NCBI GenBank assembly: GCA_043814315.1
Contig: JBDRKE010000012.1
Coordinates: 1-47,173, forward strand
Direction: 5' to 3'
Length of the DNA stretch: 47,173 nucleotides
From: JBDRKE01 sp043814315
GTDB taxonomy: Bacteria; Omnitrophota; Gorgyraeia; Gygaellales; Profunditerraquicolaceae
The notes under the pieces were generated by a model. The model saw only the letters and a program-made list of their open reading frames with translations, was not told the DNA's origin and searched no databases. The position numbers and the translations under genes were made by a program. Positions 23,594 through 33,700 of the stretch are shown in pieces. How positions within the stretch are numbered: position 1 is the stretch's first letter; each line of letters opens with the position of its first letter.

Positions 23594-24841
23594 ATGAATA
23601 AATCTTGCAAAGTTACCATTATCCTGTTGACATCTTTCTTGATAGCTGCAGCTTTAGCCCCTAAATCCTCTAAGGTTTCAATTAAGACACTCAAAGACAG
23701 CCGCTATCAGCTTATGGTGGGGGGCCAGCCCTATATCGTCAAGGGCGTCTGTTACAATCCTCTTCCCATAGGCAAAAATCACGAATATGACTGGTGGTCT
23801 GACCCTGCCAAGCCCTGGCTCGAAGACGGAAAATTAATGAAAGAGATGGGAGTCAATACGGTAAGGATCTACCAGGCCGGGCAAAACGCCGAAGCCGTAA
23901 AAGAAGTCATCCGGGATTTATATGGGCGTTTTGGCATCCGTACTATCCTGGGCAACTGGCTGGGGTTCTGGGAATACCCCTGTCCGTTTTACGCAGATAG
24001 AGATTTCCAGGATAAAGTAAAAAAAGAAGTCCTGGAGATGGTGAATTTGTATAAAGATGAGCCGGGCCTGCTCATGTGGATTCTAGGGAATGAAAATAAT
24101 TATTCGTGCTTGGGCCTTATTAACAAATGGTCTAACGAAGAGATAGACAAAGAACCGGACCCCCAGAAACAGAAGGCTATGCGGGCCCATATTTACTATA
24201 CTTACGTCAATGAGATTGCCCGGGAAATAAAAAAATTCGACCCGAATCATCCGGTGGCTTTGGGTAACGGAGAATTGATTGGCCTGGAGTTTGCCAAAGA
24301 GGTCTGCCCGGACATTGATTTGATCGCCTGCATTATTTACCGGGGCAAAAGCTTCGGTAACCTGTTTAACTCTCTGAAGTTTACTTTCGATAAACCCGTG
24401 CTCCTGTCGGAGTTTGGTGCGGATGCCTACGATGCTTATTTAGAAAAGGAAGACCAGAACATTCAGGCCTTCTTTTTAGAATCGCAATGGCGCATGATTT
24501 ATGAAAACCTAGCCACTTATCCGCAAGGGGCCGGTAATTGCATCGGCGGCACCATGTTTGAATGGACGGATGAATGGTGGAAGCACAACGAATATGACCC
24601 CTCCGGATGGTCTGTCCATGATACGCAATCCGGCTGGTCCAACGGCAGTTATTATTTTGACATAAAAGCGCCCAAGAATATGAATATGAATGAAGAGTGG
24701 TTTGGCCTTGTGGCGTTATCGCAAGTACCGGGGGAGGAGGGCCTTAACAAACGAATTCCCCGCAAGGCCTATTATGTCATTAGGGAGTTTTGGAAGAAAC
24801 CCGTTCTTAGCAATCAGAAAAAAAAGGTTAAATCCAAATGA
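23594..24841 (+). CDS. Secreted glycoside-hydrolase-like protein (GH2/GH5-type barrel)
   Basis: A 415-residue protein with a short signal sequence (KVTIILLTSFLIAAALA). The rest is a single barrel domain that begins with YQLMVGGQPYIVKGVCYNP. It carries MWILGNEN with candidate acid/base Glu167 and VLLSEFGAD with candidate nucleophile Glu273, the spacing expected for retaining clan A enzymes. Later it has FEWTDEWWK, shared with the paralogue at 19866 (FEWLDEWWK). Unlike that paralogue it lacks the helical N-terminal domain and the EF-hand-like insert. It probably cleaves a glycan outside the cytoplasm. The exact specificity is unknown. Its stop overlaps the next start (ATGA). Confidence 0.78.
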   Translation: MNKSCKVTIILLTSFLIAAALAPKSSKVSIKTLKDSRYQLMVGGQPYIVKGVCYNPLPIGKNHEYDWWSDPAKPWLEDGKLMKEMGVNTVRIYQAGQNAEAVKEVIRDLYGRFGIRTILGNWLGFWEYPCPFYADRDFQDKVKKEVLEMVNLYKDEPGLLMWILGNENNYSCLGLINKWSNEEIDKEPDPQKQKAMRAHIYYTYVNEIAREIKKFDPNHPVALGNGELIGLEFAKEVCPDIDLIACIIYRGKSFGNLFNSLKFTFDKPVLLSEFGADAYDAYLEKEDQNIQAFFLESQWRMIYENLATYPQGAGNCIGGTMFEWTDEWWKHNEYDPSGWSVHDTQSGWSNGSYYFDIKAPKNMNMNEEWFGLVALSQVPGEEGLNKRIPRKAYYVIREFWKKPVLSNQKKKVKSK

Positions 24842-26568
24842 CAAAATCCAAAATCCAAAATAAATCCAATGGTTCGACTCCGCTCACCATTGGCACTGAG
24901 CGCAGTCGAAGTGCCAAAATCCAAAATCCAAAACAAAAGATTTTGTGCTTTGAATTTTGTGCTTTGACATTTAAATTTTGTGCTTTGTGCTTATTTTGGA
25001 TTTTGTGCTTTGGGCTTTGTCATTCAGTTTTTGCCCAGGACAGTGGCTTAGCGGCATGGAGCAAGCAGATTATGGAGGCCAAGGCCCCTCAGGATTACTA
25101 CGCTCCCTTTGAGGGGATAAAGAGTTTTTATTTTAAGAATAATAAATATTCCGATTTCGTGGAATATCTAAAATCTCTCGGCCAGAAGAAAAAGGCCGCA
25201 GAGCCTTTTATCCAGTATTATATAGCCCTGGCGCGTTATCACCATCTTAAATATCTGGAAGAGAAGCAGCTTTGGGATGAATATTTCAGCCAGGGGAATA
25301 CTTACCGCGATGAATTAACGCAAGGCAGCCTCAAGGCCATCGAGGCCACATTCGCACATGAGCCTGTTCATATTTATGCGCGCCTGGTTCTTTGGCAATT
25401 CCATAAAGACCAGCAGGACGCGTTTGAGGAGGGTGCGCTTTCAGATTTGATGGTTGCTGCTGTAGACTATTCTGCTACGGCTTCGGATTTCAAGGCCCTC
25501 AAAGATGTTGCGGACAAGTTTTTCTCCTACAAAGAATTAGGAAAATCCAAACAGCTCTATAAGATCTACGCGCAGAAATTAATCACTTCGGATATGGGTG
25601 ACGCTGCGCTGGAGAATGCGGCGTCGGGCTTTTATAAGGAGGGTAATCTGGAGCTCGCAGAAAACATTTACGATGCTTATATAGACAGGGCTTTCAAGAC
25701 GAAGCCTCAAGAAGAATTGGTTTCTGTTTTAACGGATATTGCCAGGGCCTTCGTTTATAAAGATGAAGGCCAAAGCGACCCTCTCTACGCAGAAAAGATA
25801 TTTAAGAGATTAGAGGAGAAAGCGGGGAAGGAGATATTCGGCCAGGAGCTAATGTATTTGCGCGGCTTTAACTTAGAGAAAGCCAAGGAGTATCCTGAGG
25901 CCAAAGGTGCTTATGACGCTATGGTGCTACGTTTTCCCCAGAGCCCTCGTCATGATGAAGTGATTTTTAAAGCCGGCCTGATTTCTGTTTATGTGTTACG
26001 AGATAAAAATAAGGCGAGAGGCTATTTTGAGAAGTTGGCAGAAAGAGAAAAAGATTTCACGCCCCAGGCGGCCTCAGCTCTTTATCAATTAGGGCTGTTG
26101 AGCCAGTGGGAGCTCGATACGGCCGCTGCCCGGGATTATTACAATAAACTGCTGGAGGTCGCCGCAGGAAATTTCTCCGATACGGCCGCCCTGGCTAAGG
26201 AAAGATTAAAGGAGATTGAAGAATCAAGGCCCTTAGAATACAATCTCAAGACATTCCTTGATTTATCGTTGGAGAAAGAAAACGCTGTGTACGACATGAG
26301 CAAAATAGATTTAAGGAGCAGGCCCTATCAGGTGAAAAAAAAGCAAAATGTTTCTATAGTTTCAACGGCCTATACGGCTCCCACCGGCTGCATGCAGGTA
26401 GAATTGCAGTATCTTTGGTCAGGCCATTTAGGCAAGGAAAAACCCTCGGCAAGCCAGGCCACATTTGATACCTCTTATTCTTCAAGCGGGACTAAAGAAA
26501 TCAATCTTATCATTCTCTCCCCTACAGGGATTATCGATCGCTCCCTGGATATCGTAGACACCTACTAA
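24838..26568 (+). CDS. Secreted helical-repeat (TPR-like) protein
   Basis: A 576-residue protein. Residues 1-37 are polar and repeat-encoded. Residues ~38-64 form a Cys/Phe-rich hydrophobic signal sequence ending SVFA, then QDS, so it is probably exported. The mature part is a long array of helical hairpins, for example KSKQLYKIYAQKL, LELAENIYDAYI and YPEAKGAYDAMVLRFPQSP, of the TPR type. The last ~70 residues are more beta-like. It overlaps the preceding hydrolase by ATGA and closes the sugar cluster, perhaps as a scaffold. The function is not known. Confidence 0.7.
   Translation: MTKSKIQNKSNGSTPLTIGTERSRSAKIQNPKQKILCFEFCALTFKFCALCLFWILCFGLCHSVFAQDSGLAAWSKQIMEAKAPQDYYAPFEGIKSFYFKNNKYSDFVEYLKSLGQKKKAAEPFIQYYIALARYHHLKYLEEKQLWDEYFSQGNTYRDELTQGSLKAIEATFAHEPVHIYARLVLWQFHKDQQDAFEEGALSDLMVAAVDYSATASDFKALKDVADKFFSYKELGKSKQLYKIYAQKLITSDMGDAALENAASGFYKEGNLELAENIYDAYIDRAFKTKPQEELVSVLTDIARAFVYKDEGQSDPLYAEKIFKRLEEKAGKEIFGQELMYLRGFNLEKAKEYPEAKGAYDAMVLRFPQSPRHDEVIFKAGLISVYVLRDKNKARGYFEKLAEREKDFTPQAASALYQLGLLSQWELDTAAARDYYNKLLEVAAGNFSDTAALAKERLKEIEESRPLEYNLKTFLDLSLEKENAVYDMSKIDLRSRPYQVKKKQNVSIVSTAYTAPTGCMQVELQYLWSGHLGKEKPSASQATFDTSYSSSGTKEINLIILSPTGIIDRSLDIVDTY
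24841..25030 (+). repeat. Inverted repeat coding the signal peptide of the next protein
   Basis: AAATCCAAAATCCAAAATAA words form the left arm and repeated TTTTGTGCTTTG words the right arm. In between (24868-24913) lies a TTCGACTCCGCTCACCATT ... GCGCAGTCGAAGTGCC block related to the centre of the type A SPLA elements. The same right arm occurs non-coding at 42180-42240. Confidence 0.85.
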
Positions 26569-26569
26569 C

Positions 26570-26648
26570 AAATTCCAATTTCCAAATCCCAAATCCCAAA
26601 CTATTTTGGATTTTGGATTTGGTAGTATTTGGATTTGGGATTTTTCCA
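26570..26648. repeat. Inverted repeat of CCAAATCCC words
   Basis: CCAAATCCCAAATCCC on the left and GGATTTTGGATTTGG, GGATTTGGGATTTTT on the right form a long A/T-rich hairpin after the TPR gene. It may also act as the transcript end. Confidence 0.75.
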
Positions 26649-26686
26649 TTCGCGCACCTCCTGTTTCTCTTACTCTTTAAAAATAC

Positions 26687-26715
26687 TTGACTTATATTAT
26701 GTTTAGTAGTATAAA
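26687..26715 (+). promoter_or_regulatory. Sigma70-type promoter for the ROK regulator
   Basis: TTGACT (26687-26692) and TATAAA (26710-26715) are separated by 17 bases. The leader runs for ~230 bases through the structured repeat before the TTG start at 26946. Confidence 0.65.
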
Positions 26716-26756
26716 TAAATAAGTTATGGGTTATTTATCCCTCGCATCAGGATTAA

Positions 26757-26927
26757 AATAGCAAGGTGCTCGGGATCAATTCGCGCATAAAAGTTACGAA
26801 CACGACGTTGTTAGGTAAGTTGAATTATCATTGGCACGAAACCAATAATAGGGTAATGCGATGTTTCGTGTCAATTCGCGCATTAATTTACGAACACTGT
26901 AGTGTTCGTAAATTAAGCGCTCATTGA
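26757..26927 (+). repeat. Second copy of the structured hairpin element, before the ROK gene
   Basis: It contains one CACGAAAC/GTTTCGTG hairpin (26835-26870) and the perfect 16-bp stem with loop GT (26883-26916), flanked by the same GCGC and TCAAT/ATTGA outer pairs as at 15526-15582. Confidence 0.85.
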
Positions 26928-26945
26928 AGCCACGGAGAAAGACGA

Positions 26946-28190
26946 TTGGAATCAATGCATGCGTTTAACTTCCAAAAAGAGGACCTTTCTGAAAAAGAAA
27001 AGCGTAACATTGATATTTTGGAGATCTTAAGAAAGCACGGCCCCATCAGCCGCCCGGATATTTCCAAGCAGATGGGCCTAAACGTCGTGACCGTCTCCAA
27101 CTACGTTGATGAGTTTATAAAACGCAATCTGGTCTACGAAAAAGAACTGGATGTTTCCGAAGGCGGCCGCAGGCCCGTGCTTCTGGATTTGAATCCCCAG
27201 GCAGGTTTTGTCGTCGGCGTGGGGTTGAACCTGATGAACATGGTGGGCCTGCTGGTGGATTTAAAGGGCAGCATCGTCACCAAGACCCAGATCGCGCGTC
27301 CGCGCGCCTCGGTTAAAGAGATCTCCGAATGCTTACTGGAAATCGTGCGCGAGATATTGCGGCGCTCCAAAGAGCATACAACGGGCATCAAAGGTATCGG
27401 GGTCGGTATTGCGGGATTGGTGAGCAAGAAGAATGGTTCCATCCATTGGCCTCAGAAAATGGACCATTATTATACCTATGCGTCGGTGGACTTGCCTCTT
27501 AAGGATCTGATTGAAAAGGAATTCAATTTACCCGTCTTGATTGAGAATGACGCCACGGCAGCCTGTTTCGGAGAGCACTGGCTGGATTTGGCGCATGGGT
27601 ACAAAAATGTGCTTTATATGTTTTCCGGTGTCGGCTGCGGCATTATGATTAACGGAGAAGTCTACCGGGGGGCATCGGGCTATGCCGGGGAGGTGTCCGT
27701 CTACAATTATAAGGAACAGGACCTTTTCAATTGCGCCATGGGCAATGACTGTTTCCTGAAACGCTGGGAGATGGATCTGGGGATCGTCGAAGATGTCAGG
27801 CAGTCCCTGGCGCGCGATAAAGAAAAATGTTTAAACTTTTTTAAGTTGACCTCCAGCAACATCGAGAACGTAGATTTAAAAAGCGTTTTTATTGCGGCGC
27901 GTTCCAAAGAGACGGTTGCGGTTTCCGCTTTAGAGAGGGCGGCCAAGAGATTAGGGATAAGGATTGCGTACCTGGTCAATCTTTTCAATCCGCAGATGGT
28001 GGTCATCGGCGGAGGGCTGGAAGAGGCCGGAGAGGGTTTTTTGAATAAAGTGAGCACGACCGTAAAAGAATGGGCCTTTAGGGAATCAACCGAAAATTGT
28101 AAAATCATTTATTCCGAATTAAGAGAAAATGCAGTCGCCCTTGGTGCGGCCAGTTTAGTCATGCAGAAGATGTTCGCGCAGTTATGGTGA
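26946..28190 (+). CDS. ROK-family transcriptional regulator
   Basis: A 414-residue protein from a TTG start, chosen because GGAG lies eight bases upstream; an ATG follows three codons later. The N-terminal winged helix (~20-72) reads ILRKHGPISRPDISKQMGLN. The ROK sugar-kinase-like domain follows, with GVGIAGLV and NDATAACFGEHW. The usual zinc motif CxCGxxGC is degenerate here: the sequence is CAMGNDCFL, so zinc binding may be lost. XylR/NagC-like ROK regulators repress sugar genes until an inducer binds. It sits right after the sugar cluster and likely controls it. Confidence 0.88.
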   Translation: MESMHAFNFQKEDLSEKEKRNIDILEILRKHGPISRPDISKQMGLNVVTVSNYVDEFIKRNLVYEKELDVSEGGRRPVLLDLNPQAGFVVGVGLNLMNMVGLLVDLKGSIVTKTQIARPRASVKEISECLLEIVREILRRSKEHTTGIKGIGVGIAGLVSKKNGSIHWPQKMDHYYTYASVDLPLKDLIEKEFNLPVLIENDATAACFGEHWLDLAHGYKNVLYMFSGVGCGIMINGEVYRGASGYAGEVSVYNYKEQDLFNCAMGNDCFLKRWEMDLGIVEDVRQSLARDKEKCLNFFKLTSSNIENVDLKSVFIAARSKETVAVSALERAAKRLGIRIAYLVNLFNPQMVVIGGGLEEAGEGFLNKVSTTVKEWAFRESTENCKIIYSELRENAVALGAASLVMQKMFAQLW

Positions 28191-28208
28191 AGGAGGAGGG
28201 ATAGAAGG

Positions 28209-29396
28209 ATGGAAAAGTACGCAAAATTCATCGTCATCGGCCTCATAGGTTTTTTATTGCTAAGCGTCGTTCTCAATCTGCAGACTTATAATACAAAGCA
28301 GGGGCTGCAAAGAGAAAAAGACAGGCTGTTTAAGGAAAATCAACAATTGGCTCAGAAATCTGATGAGGATTCACAGAGGGCCAGGCGCCTTGAAGATGCG
28401 ATGAGGCGGTTGAAAGACGATTTAAACAGGCTCAACAGAGAAAAAGAGGATTTCCAGAACAGGTTTAATCTCCTAAGTCAGGAAAAAGAAGAACTTATAG
28501 AGGAACTGAAGAGCCAGGAGTTGCGCATAGGGGCTGGCCAGCCGGAAAGAGTGCCCCTGGCCGTTGTGCCTTCTGGGATGTCCGCAACTGAAGACTCCTA
28601 TTGGGCAGGGATTTTAAAGACGAAAATAGACCTGGAAATGCAGTTGGGGAATTTACGTAGCAACCTAAAGACAGCCCAGCTTAACAGCGAACAGTTGCAG
28701 AGAGAAAAGACCGCTCTGCAGTTAGACCTGAATACCTTTAAGCGCGAAAAAGAAGATTTGCAGCGCCAGGTGGAATATAATAAAAAGCTGCTCGATAGCA
28801 TTGCCCAGGAGCTGGTCCGGGAGAGAAACGATAAACTTAAGATTCAGGAAAGCATAACGACGTTGAAAAAGGAAAACGACGTGCTCACCCGCCAATTAAA
28901 AAGCATCAGCAACCGCAGGTATGCTTTGGAAAAGAAAGTCCAAGAGCTCCAGGATGATAAAGCAGCCATCGAACGCAGATTCACGGAGCTGGAGAATAAG
29001 CTTACGGAAAGGGTGGCCATGGTCAATGACCTTAAAGTCGGCTTAGAGGAACTCCAGGGCAGCGGCACCCGAAAAGAAAGGGATGGCACGTCCCAGAAGG
29101 AATCCGTGGAACTTCCGCCTATCGTCGTGCGGCCCGCTTCCGGTGTGCCGGAGGTAAGGATCCAGGAAGGCACCACGGTCGTCGGTGGAAAGATACTGGC
29201 AATCAATAAGGACAGTAACTTCGTGATTATTGATTTGGGTGAGGAGGCCAGCGTTAAAATCGGAGATACCTTTAAGGTGTATCGGCTGGATAAGACCATT
29301 GCGAACTTAGACGTGATTCAGACGCGTAAAAACATCTCTGCCTGCGATATCAAGAGCGAAATAGTCCCTCTTCAGATAGGGGATACCGTAAGATAA
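28209..29396 (+). CDS. Membrane-anchored coiled-coil protein
   Basis: A 395-residue protein with one N-terminal membrane segment (FIVIGLIGFLLLSVVLNL). About 220 residues of heptad-rich coiled coil, broken near residue 115-135, follow up to ~290. A Pro-rich linker leads to a small beta domain (~325-395) with GGKILAINKDSNFVIIDLG and VKIGDTFKVYR. That C-terminal pattern resembles OB-like or FlgT-C-like folds in envelope proteins. The membrane anchor suggests an envelope role. Two possible ribosome sites (AAGGAGGAGG and GAAGG) precede it, 18 bases after the ROK gene. The family is not recognised. Confidence 0.65.
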   Translation: MEKYAKFIVIGLIGFLLLSVVLNLQTYNTKQGLQREKDRLFKENQQLAQKSDEDSQRARRLEDAMRRLKDDLNRLNREKEDFQNRFNLLSQEKEELIEELKSQELRIGAGQPERVPLAVVPSGMSATEDSYWAGILKTKIDLEMQLGNLRSNLKTAQLNSEQLQREKTALQLDLNTFKREKEDLQRQVEYNKKLLDSIAQELVRERNDKLKIQESITTLKKENDVLTRQLKSISNRRYALEKKVQELQDDKAAIERRFTELENKLTERVAMVNDLKVGLEELQGSGTRKERDGTSQKESVELPPIVVRPASGVPEVRIQEGTTVVGGKILAINKDSNFVIIDLGEEASVKIGDTFKVYRLDKTIANLDVIQTRKNISACDIKSEIVPLQIGDTVR

Positions 29397-29412
29397 AGAG
29401 TTGAGAGAGAGT

Positions 29413-29463
29413 AATTCCAAATCCCAATTTCCAAATCCCAAACAATTCCCAATTTCATTATAA
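29413..29463. repeat. Half repeat of CCAAATCCC words before the LacI-type gene
   Basis: Only the left arm of the CCAAATCCCAATTTCC family is present, directly abutting the next start codon. No ribosome site is seen. Confidence 0.55.
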
Positions 29464-30483
29464 ATGTCACGCACAAAAAAGCTCTCCAAAAACATTTCCA
29501 TCGAAGATGTCGCTAAACTAGCGGGTGTTTCGATCAGCACGGTATCGCGCGTCATCAACAAATTCCCCACGGTCAGAGAAAAGCACCGCGTCAGAGTTTT
29601 GGATGCCATCAAACAGCTTAAATTTCAGCCCTCTGTGTTTGCCCAGAGGTTGGCTACCGGAAAAAGCAATGTGGTGGCATTGGTCATCCCCCGCTACGAA
29701 GGCGTCTTTTATTCTTTTTACGCCCTGGAATTGATACGCGGTATTGGGACCCTGTGCAGTGCCTTAAAACTGGATTTGTTGCTTCATCTGACCGATGCCC
29801 GCACCACGCTAAACTTAAGGGGTGTCGGAGGGATTATTTTTGCGGATATCATCGGGAACCGCCATCAGCTGGAAGATGCCCTGGCAGGGGGCGTGCCGTG
29901 CGTGGTGGCGAATAATTATATCGAGGATTTGCCGGTTACCTGTTTTGCCATTGACAATGCCAAGGGTGCGGAAGACGCCGTGAATTATTTGATAAGCCTC
30001 GGCCATAAAAAAATTGCGCATATCACCGGCGACACGGTCACGCAGGCGGCCTCCGCTCGCCTGGAAGGATATAAACGGGCGCTGAAGAAGAACAATTTGG
30101 AGCTTAACCCTGCGTATATCATCAAAACAGATTATTCGCGGGGCCAGGCCAGGGCGGCGGCGGAAAAATTAGTCAGGATGCCCTGTCCTCCTACGGCCTG
30201 TTTCGTGGCATCGGATTCCATGGCTTTAGAGGTGATGACGGTTGTCAGGGAATTGGGTAAGAAAGTCCCGCAAGATTTATCTATCATGGGTTTTGATGAT
30301 AACCCTTCAGGCCTTTATGGGCCGGTGGCGTTGACCACCGTAAGGCAACCCTTGATTAAGATGGCAGAAGAAAGCGTCAAGGAACTGAATGTTATCATGA
30401 ATCTTAAGAAAGAAGCCAAAATCAGGAAGGTGCTCCTGCCCCCGGAATTAGTTATCAGAGAGTCCTGTAAGCCCGTAGGTTAA
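29464..30483 (+). CDS. LacI-family transcriptional regulator
   Basis: A 339-residue protein with a classic LacI HTH and hinge at the N-terminus (SIEDVAKLAGVSISTVSRVI, residues ~12-31, and a hinge near FQPSVFAQRLATGKS). A periplasmic-binding-protein-like effector domain follows, with GHKKIAHITGD, ARLEGYKRAL and IMGFDDNP. LacI regulators bind operators as dimers and release on sugar binding. With the ROK gene it gives the sugar cluster two candidate regulators. No good ribosome site is visible, because repeat sequence runs up to the ATG. Its operator was not identified. Confidence 0.93.
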   Translation: MSRTKKLSKNISIEDVAKLAGVSISTVSRVINKFPTVREKHRVRVLDAIKQLKFQPSVFAQRLATGKSNVVALVIPRYEGVFYSFYALELIRGIGTLCSALKLDLLLHLTDARTTLNLRGVGGIIFADIIGNRHQLEDALAGGVPCVVANNYIEDLPVTCFAIDNAKGAEDAVNYLISLGHKKIAHITGDTVTQAASARLEGYKRALKKNNLELNPAYIIKTDYSRGQARAAAEKLVRMPCPPTACFVASDSMALEVMTVVRELGKKVPQDLSIMGFDDNPSGLYGPVALTTVRQPLIKMAEESVKELNVIMNLKKEAKIRKVLLPPELVIRESCKPVG

Positions 30484-30567
30484 TTCCGTTCATCGAGTAA
30501 GTCCTTGTCCTATCGCAATAGGTTGTATAGCATGCCATTCCATAATACTATATATTGTATTTTTTCC

Positions 30568-30595
30568 TTGACCCCGCCCCTTTTTATGTTATATT
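30568..30595 (+). promoter_or_regulatory. Sigma70-type promoter for the ribonucleotide reductase
   Basis: TTGACC (30568-30573) and TATATT (30590-30595) with a 16-base spacer, about 110 bases before the start codon. Nothing else was recognised in 30484-30705. Confidence 0.6.
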
Positions 30596-30705
30596 ACTCT
30601 TTGTCAAAAGGAGCGGGGTTTGCAGATTTAGGTTTCGGCAGTATGCTTAATTTTCGCGAAAAGGGTTGAGTTTCGTTTAATCTTTCTTTAGCTACGGAGG
30701 AATTG

Positions 30706-33700
30706 ATGGAGTTAAAACTTTCAGAAAATGCCCTCAAGGTATTGGAGCGCAGATACCTTAAGAAAGATGAAAAGGGCAAGGTCATCGAAACTCCTGAGGA
30801 GATGTTTCGTCGCGTTGCCAACGCTATCGCCATAGCGGATCAATCTTATGGCAGAAACAAATCCCAGACGGAAGAGCTTGCGCAGGAGTTTTTCGGTATT
30901 ATGGCTTCATTAGAATTTCTGCCTAACTCTCCCTGCCTGATGAACGCAGGAAAAGATTTGGGGCAGCTCTCCGCCTGTTTTGTTTTGCCTATTGAAGATT
31001 CAATGGAATCCATATTTGAAAGCCTTAAGGCCACCGCTATGATCCATAAGTCTGGTGGAGGAACGGGTTTTTCTTTTTCAAGACTTAGGCCCAAGAATGC
31101 GGTGGTTAAGACCACAGGAGGAATCGCCTCAGGCCCGGTCTCTTTTATGAAGGTGTACGATGCTGCCACCGAAGCCGTGAAACAGGGCGGGACCCGTCGG
31201 GGCGCCAACATGGGCATATTGCGGGTGGACCATCCGGACATCTTAGAATTCATCACATGTAAGGAAAACAACAAGCATATCACCAATTTCAATATATCCA
31301 TCGCGGTTACCGACGATTTTATGAAAAAGTTAGAGGTAGGCGAAGAGTATGATATCATCGACCCCCATACGCAAAAGACGGCCAAAAAGCTGAATGCAAG
31401 AGAGGTGTTTGATTTAATCGTAAAACAAGCTCATAAGAACGGGGAGCCGGGTGTCATATTCATCGACCGGATGAATGAATTCAATCCTACGCCCAAATTG
31501 GGCCGGTACGAATCAACCAACCCCTGTCTTACCGATGACACTTGGATTATGACTGCAGACGGCCCTTGTAAAATTAAGGATCTTATAGGTAGAGAGTTTA
31601 CCGCTTTAGTTAACGGAGAGCCTTGGAAGAGCGGAGAGGCCGGGTTTTTTGCTACTGGCGTAAAAGCCGTTTATAAGTTACGGACTAAGGAAGGTTTAGA
31701 GATTCGTCTTACTTTAAATCACCCTTTATTGAGGATTAAAAAAAGAACAAGGTACAGCGTTGAGGCTGAATGGACAGAAGCAGGAAAATTGGAAGCCGGA
31801 GATCAAGTGGTTATTAATAATCATATATCTTCGGATTGGAAAGGCAGGCATACTTTTAAGGAAGGGTATTTAATGGGTTTGTTGATAGGCGATGGCACTT
31901 TAAAAAAGGACAATACGGTTTTGTCATCTTGGGGCAGATCGCAAGGTCCAGAGAAGGTAAGAGCAGCAGTTATGAATTCTCTTGATGGTTTTAAGCACCG
32001 GAGCGATTTCTCGGGCTGGGTAGAAATCGAGGAAAGGAATGAATTTAGATTATGTCTGGCATCCTTTAGTGACTTTGCTTTTAGTCTGGGTTTAAAACTA
32101 GGGATAAAAGATATCACTGAGGAGATAGAGAAGGGTGGCGGAGATTTTTGTAGAGGATTAACGAGGGGGTTATTTGATGCTGATGGTACAGTTTTGGTGA
32201 ATCAAGAGAAAGGATCTTCTGTGAGATTGGCGCAGAGCAATCTTTCTCTTCTTCACTCAGTGCAGAGAATTCTTCTTAGATTAGGAATATATTCTAAGAT
32301 TTACACCTTTAGAAGGAAAGAAGGAATTCACATTCTTCCCGACGGTAAAGGCGGGCATGCGCAGTATAATATCCGCGCCCAACACGAACTGGTTATTTCT
32401 AACGAGAGTATTTTAAAATTTGCCCAGAAGATTGGTTTTGAGGATATAGAGAAAAAAAGCAAGTTAGAGCAAATTATAAAAAATTATAAAAGGACAGTTA
32501 ATAGAGATTTCTTTGCTGTAACAATACAAGATTTAGCTTTTGAGGGAATGGAGGAGGTTTATGATACTCAGATTCCCGGCCTGAATTATTTTGACGCCAA
32601 TGGTTTTGTAGTCCATAATTGCGGCGAACAGGTTCTTTTACCTTACGAGAGCTGCGATTTGGGCTCTATTAATTTAGCCGTGATGGTTAAAAAAACAGGC
32701 CCCCGTTATGAAATGGATTGGGGCCGGTTAAGAGAAGTCACGCACTTAGCCGTGCACTTTTTGGATAACCTTATTGATGTTAACAAATTCCCTCTGCCTC
32801 AGATAGAAAAGGCCACGAAAGCGACGCGCAAAATCGGCTTAGGGGTCATGGGCTGGGCTTCACTTTTAATCCGCCTCAATATACCTTATAATACCGACGA
32901 GGCCGTGGCCCTGGCAGAAAAGACCATGGCCTTTATATTACAGGAAGCCACCCGTAAATCCCTGGAATTGGGAAAAATAAAAGGCCCATTTCCCGCTTTT
33001 AAGGGAAGCATTTATGATAAGAAAGAAGGGGCCGTGAGGCTGCGTAATGCCACTTTGACCACCATCGCTCCGACCGGCACTATCAGTATTATTGCCGGAC
33101 CCAGCTCTTCGGGGATTGAGCCATTATTTGCCATTTCTTATTACCGCAATGTCATGGATAACGATAAATTAGTGGAAGTGGATCCTTTGTTTGGAGAGGC
33201 AGCCAAGGCACGAGGCTTTTATAGCAGAGAGTTGATGGAGAAGATTGCCGAAAAATCATCCATTCAGGATATTGAAGAGATTCCGGAAGACGTAAAAAGA
33301 GTGTTTGTTACCAGCCATGATATAACTCCTGAGTGGCATGTGCGCATGCAGGCAGCGTTTCAGAAGCATGTGCACAACGCGACATCTAAAACGATTAATT
33401 TTCCCCATGAAGCCACTGTGGAAGGCGTGAGGAAGTCCTACCTATTGGCTTATGAATTAGGATGTAAAGGTATTACCATCTACCGTGATAGAAGCCGAGA
33501 AGAGCAGGTTTTAAATGTTGGAAATCCCACCCAGAGTCCGGTTCAACAGGAGCCATTCCCTCTGGATTTACAAAGAGAGATTGTGCCCCGTCCCCGTCCC
33601 GAGGTTATCATTGGCACCACCACCAAGGTTGCAACAGGCTGCGGCAATCTTTACGTAACAATCAACGTGGATGAGGAGGACAGGCCTTTCGAGCTTTTTA

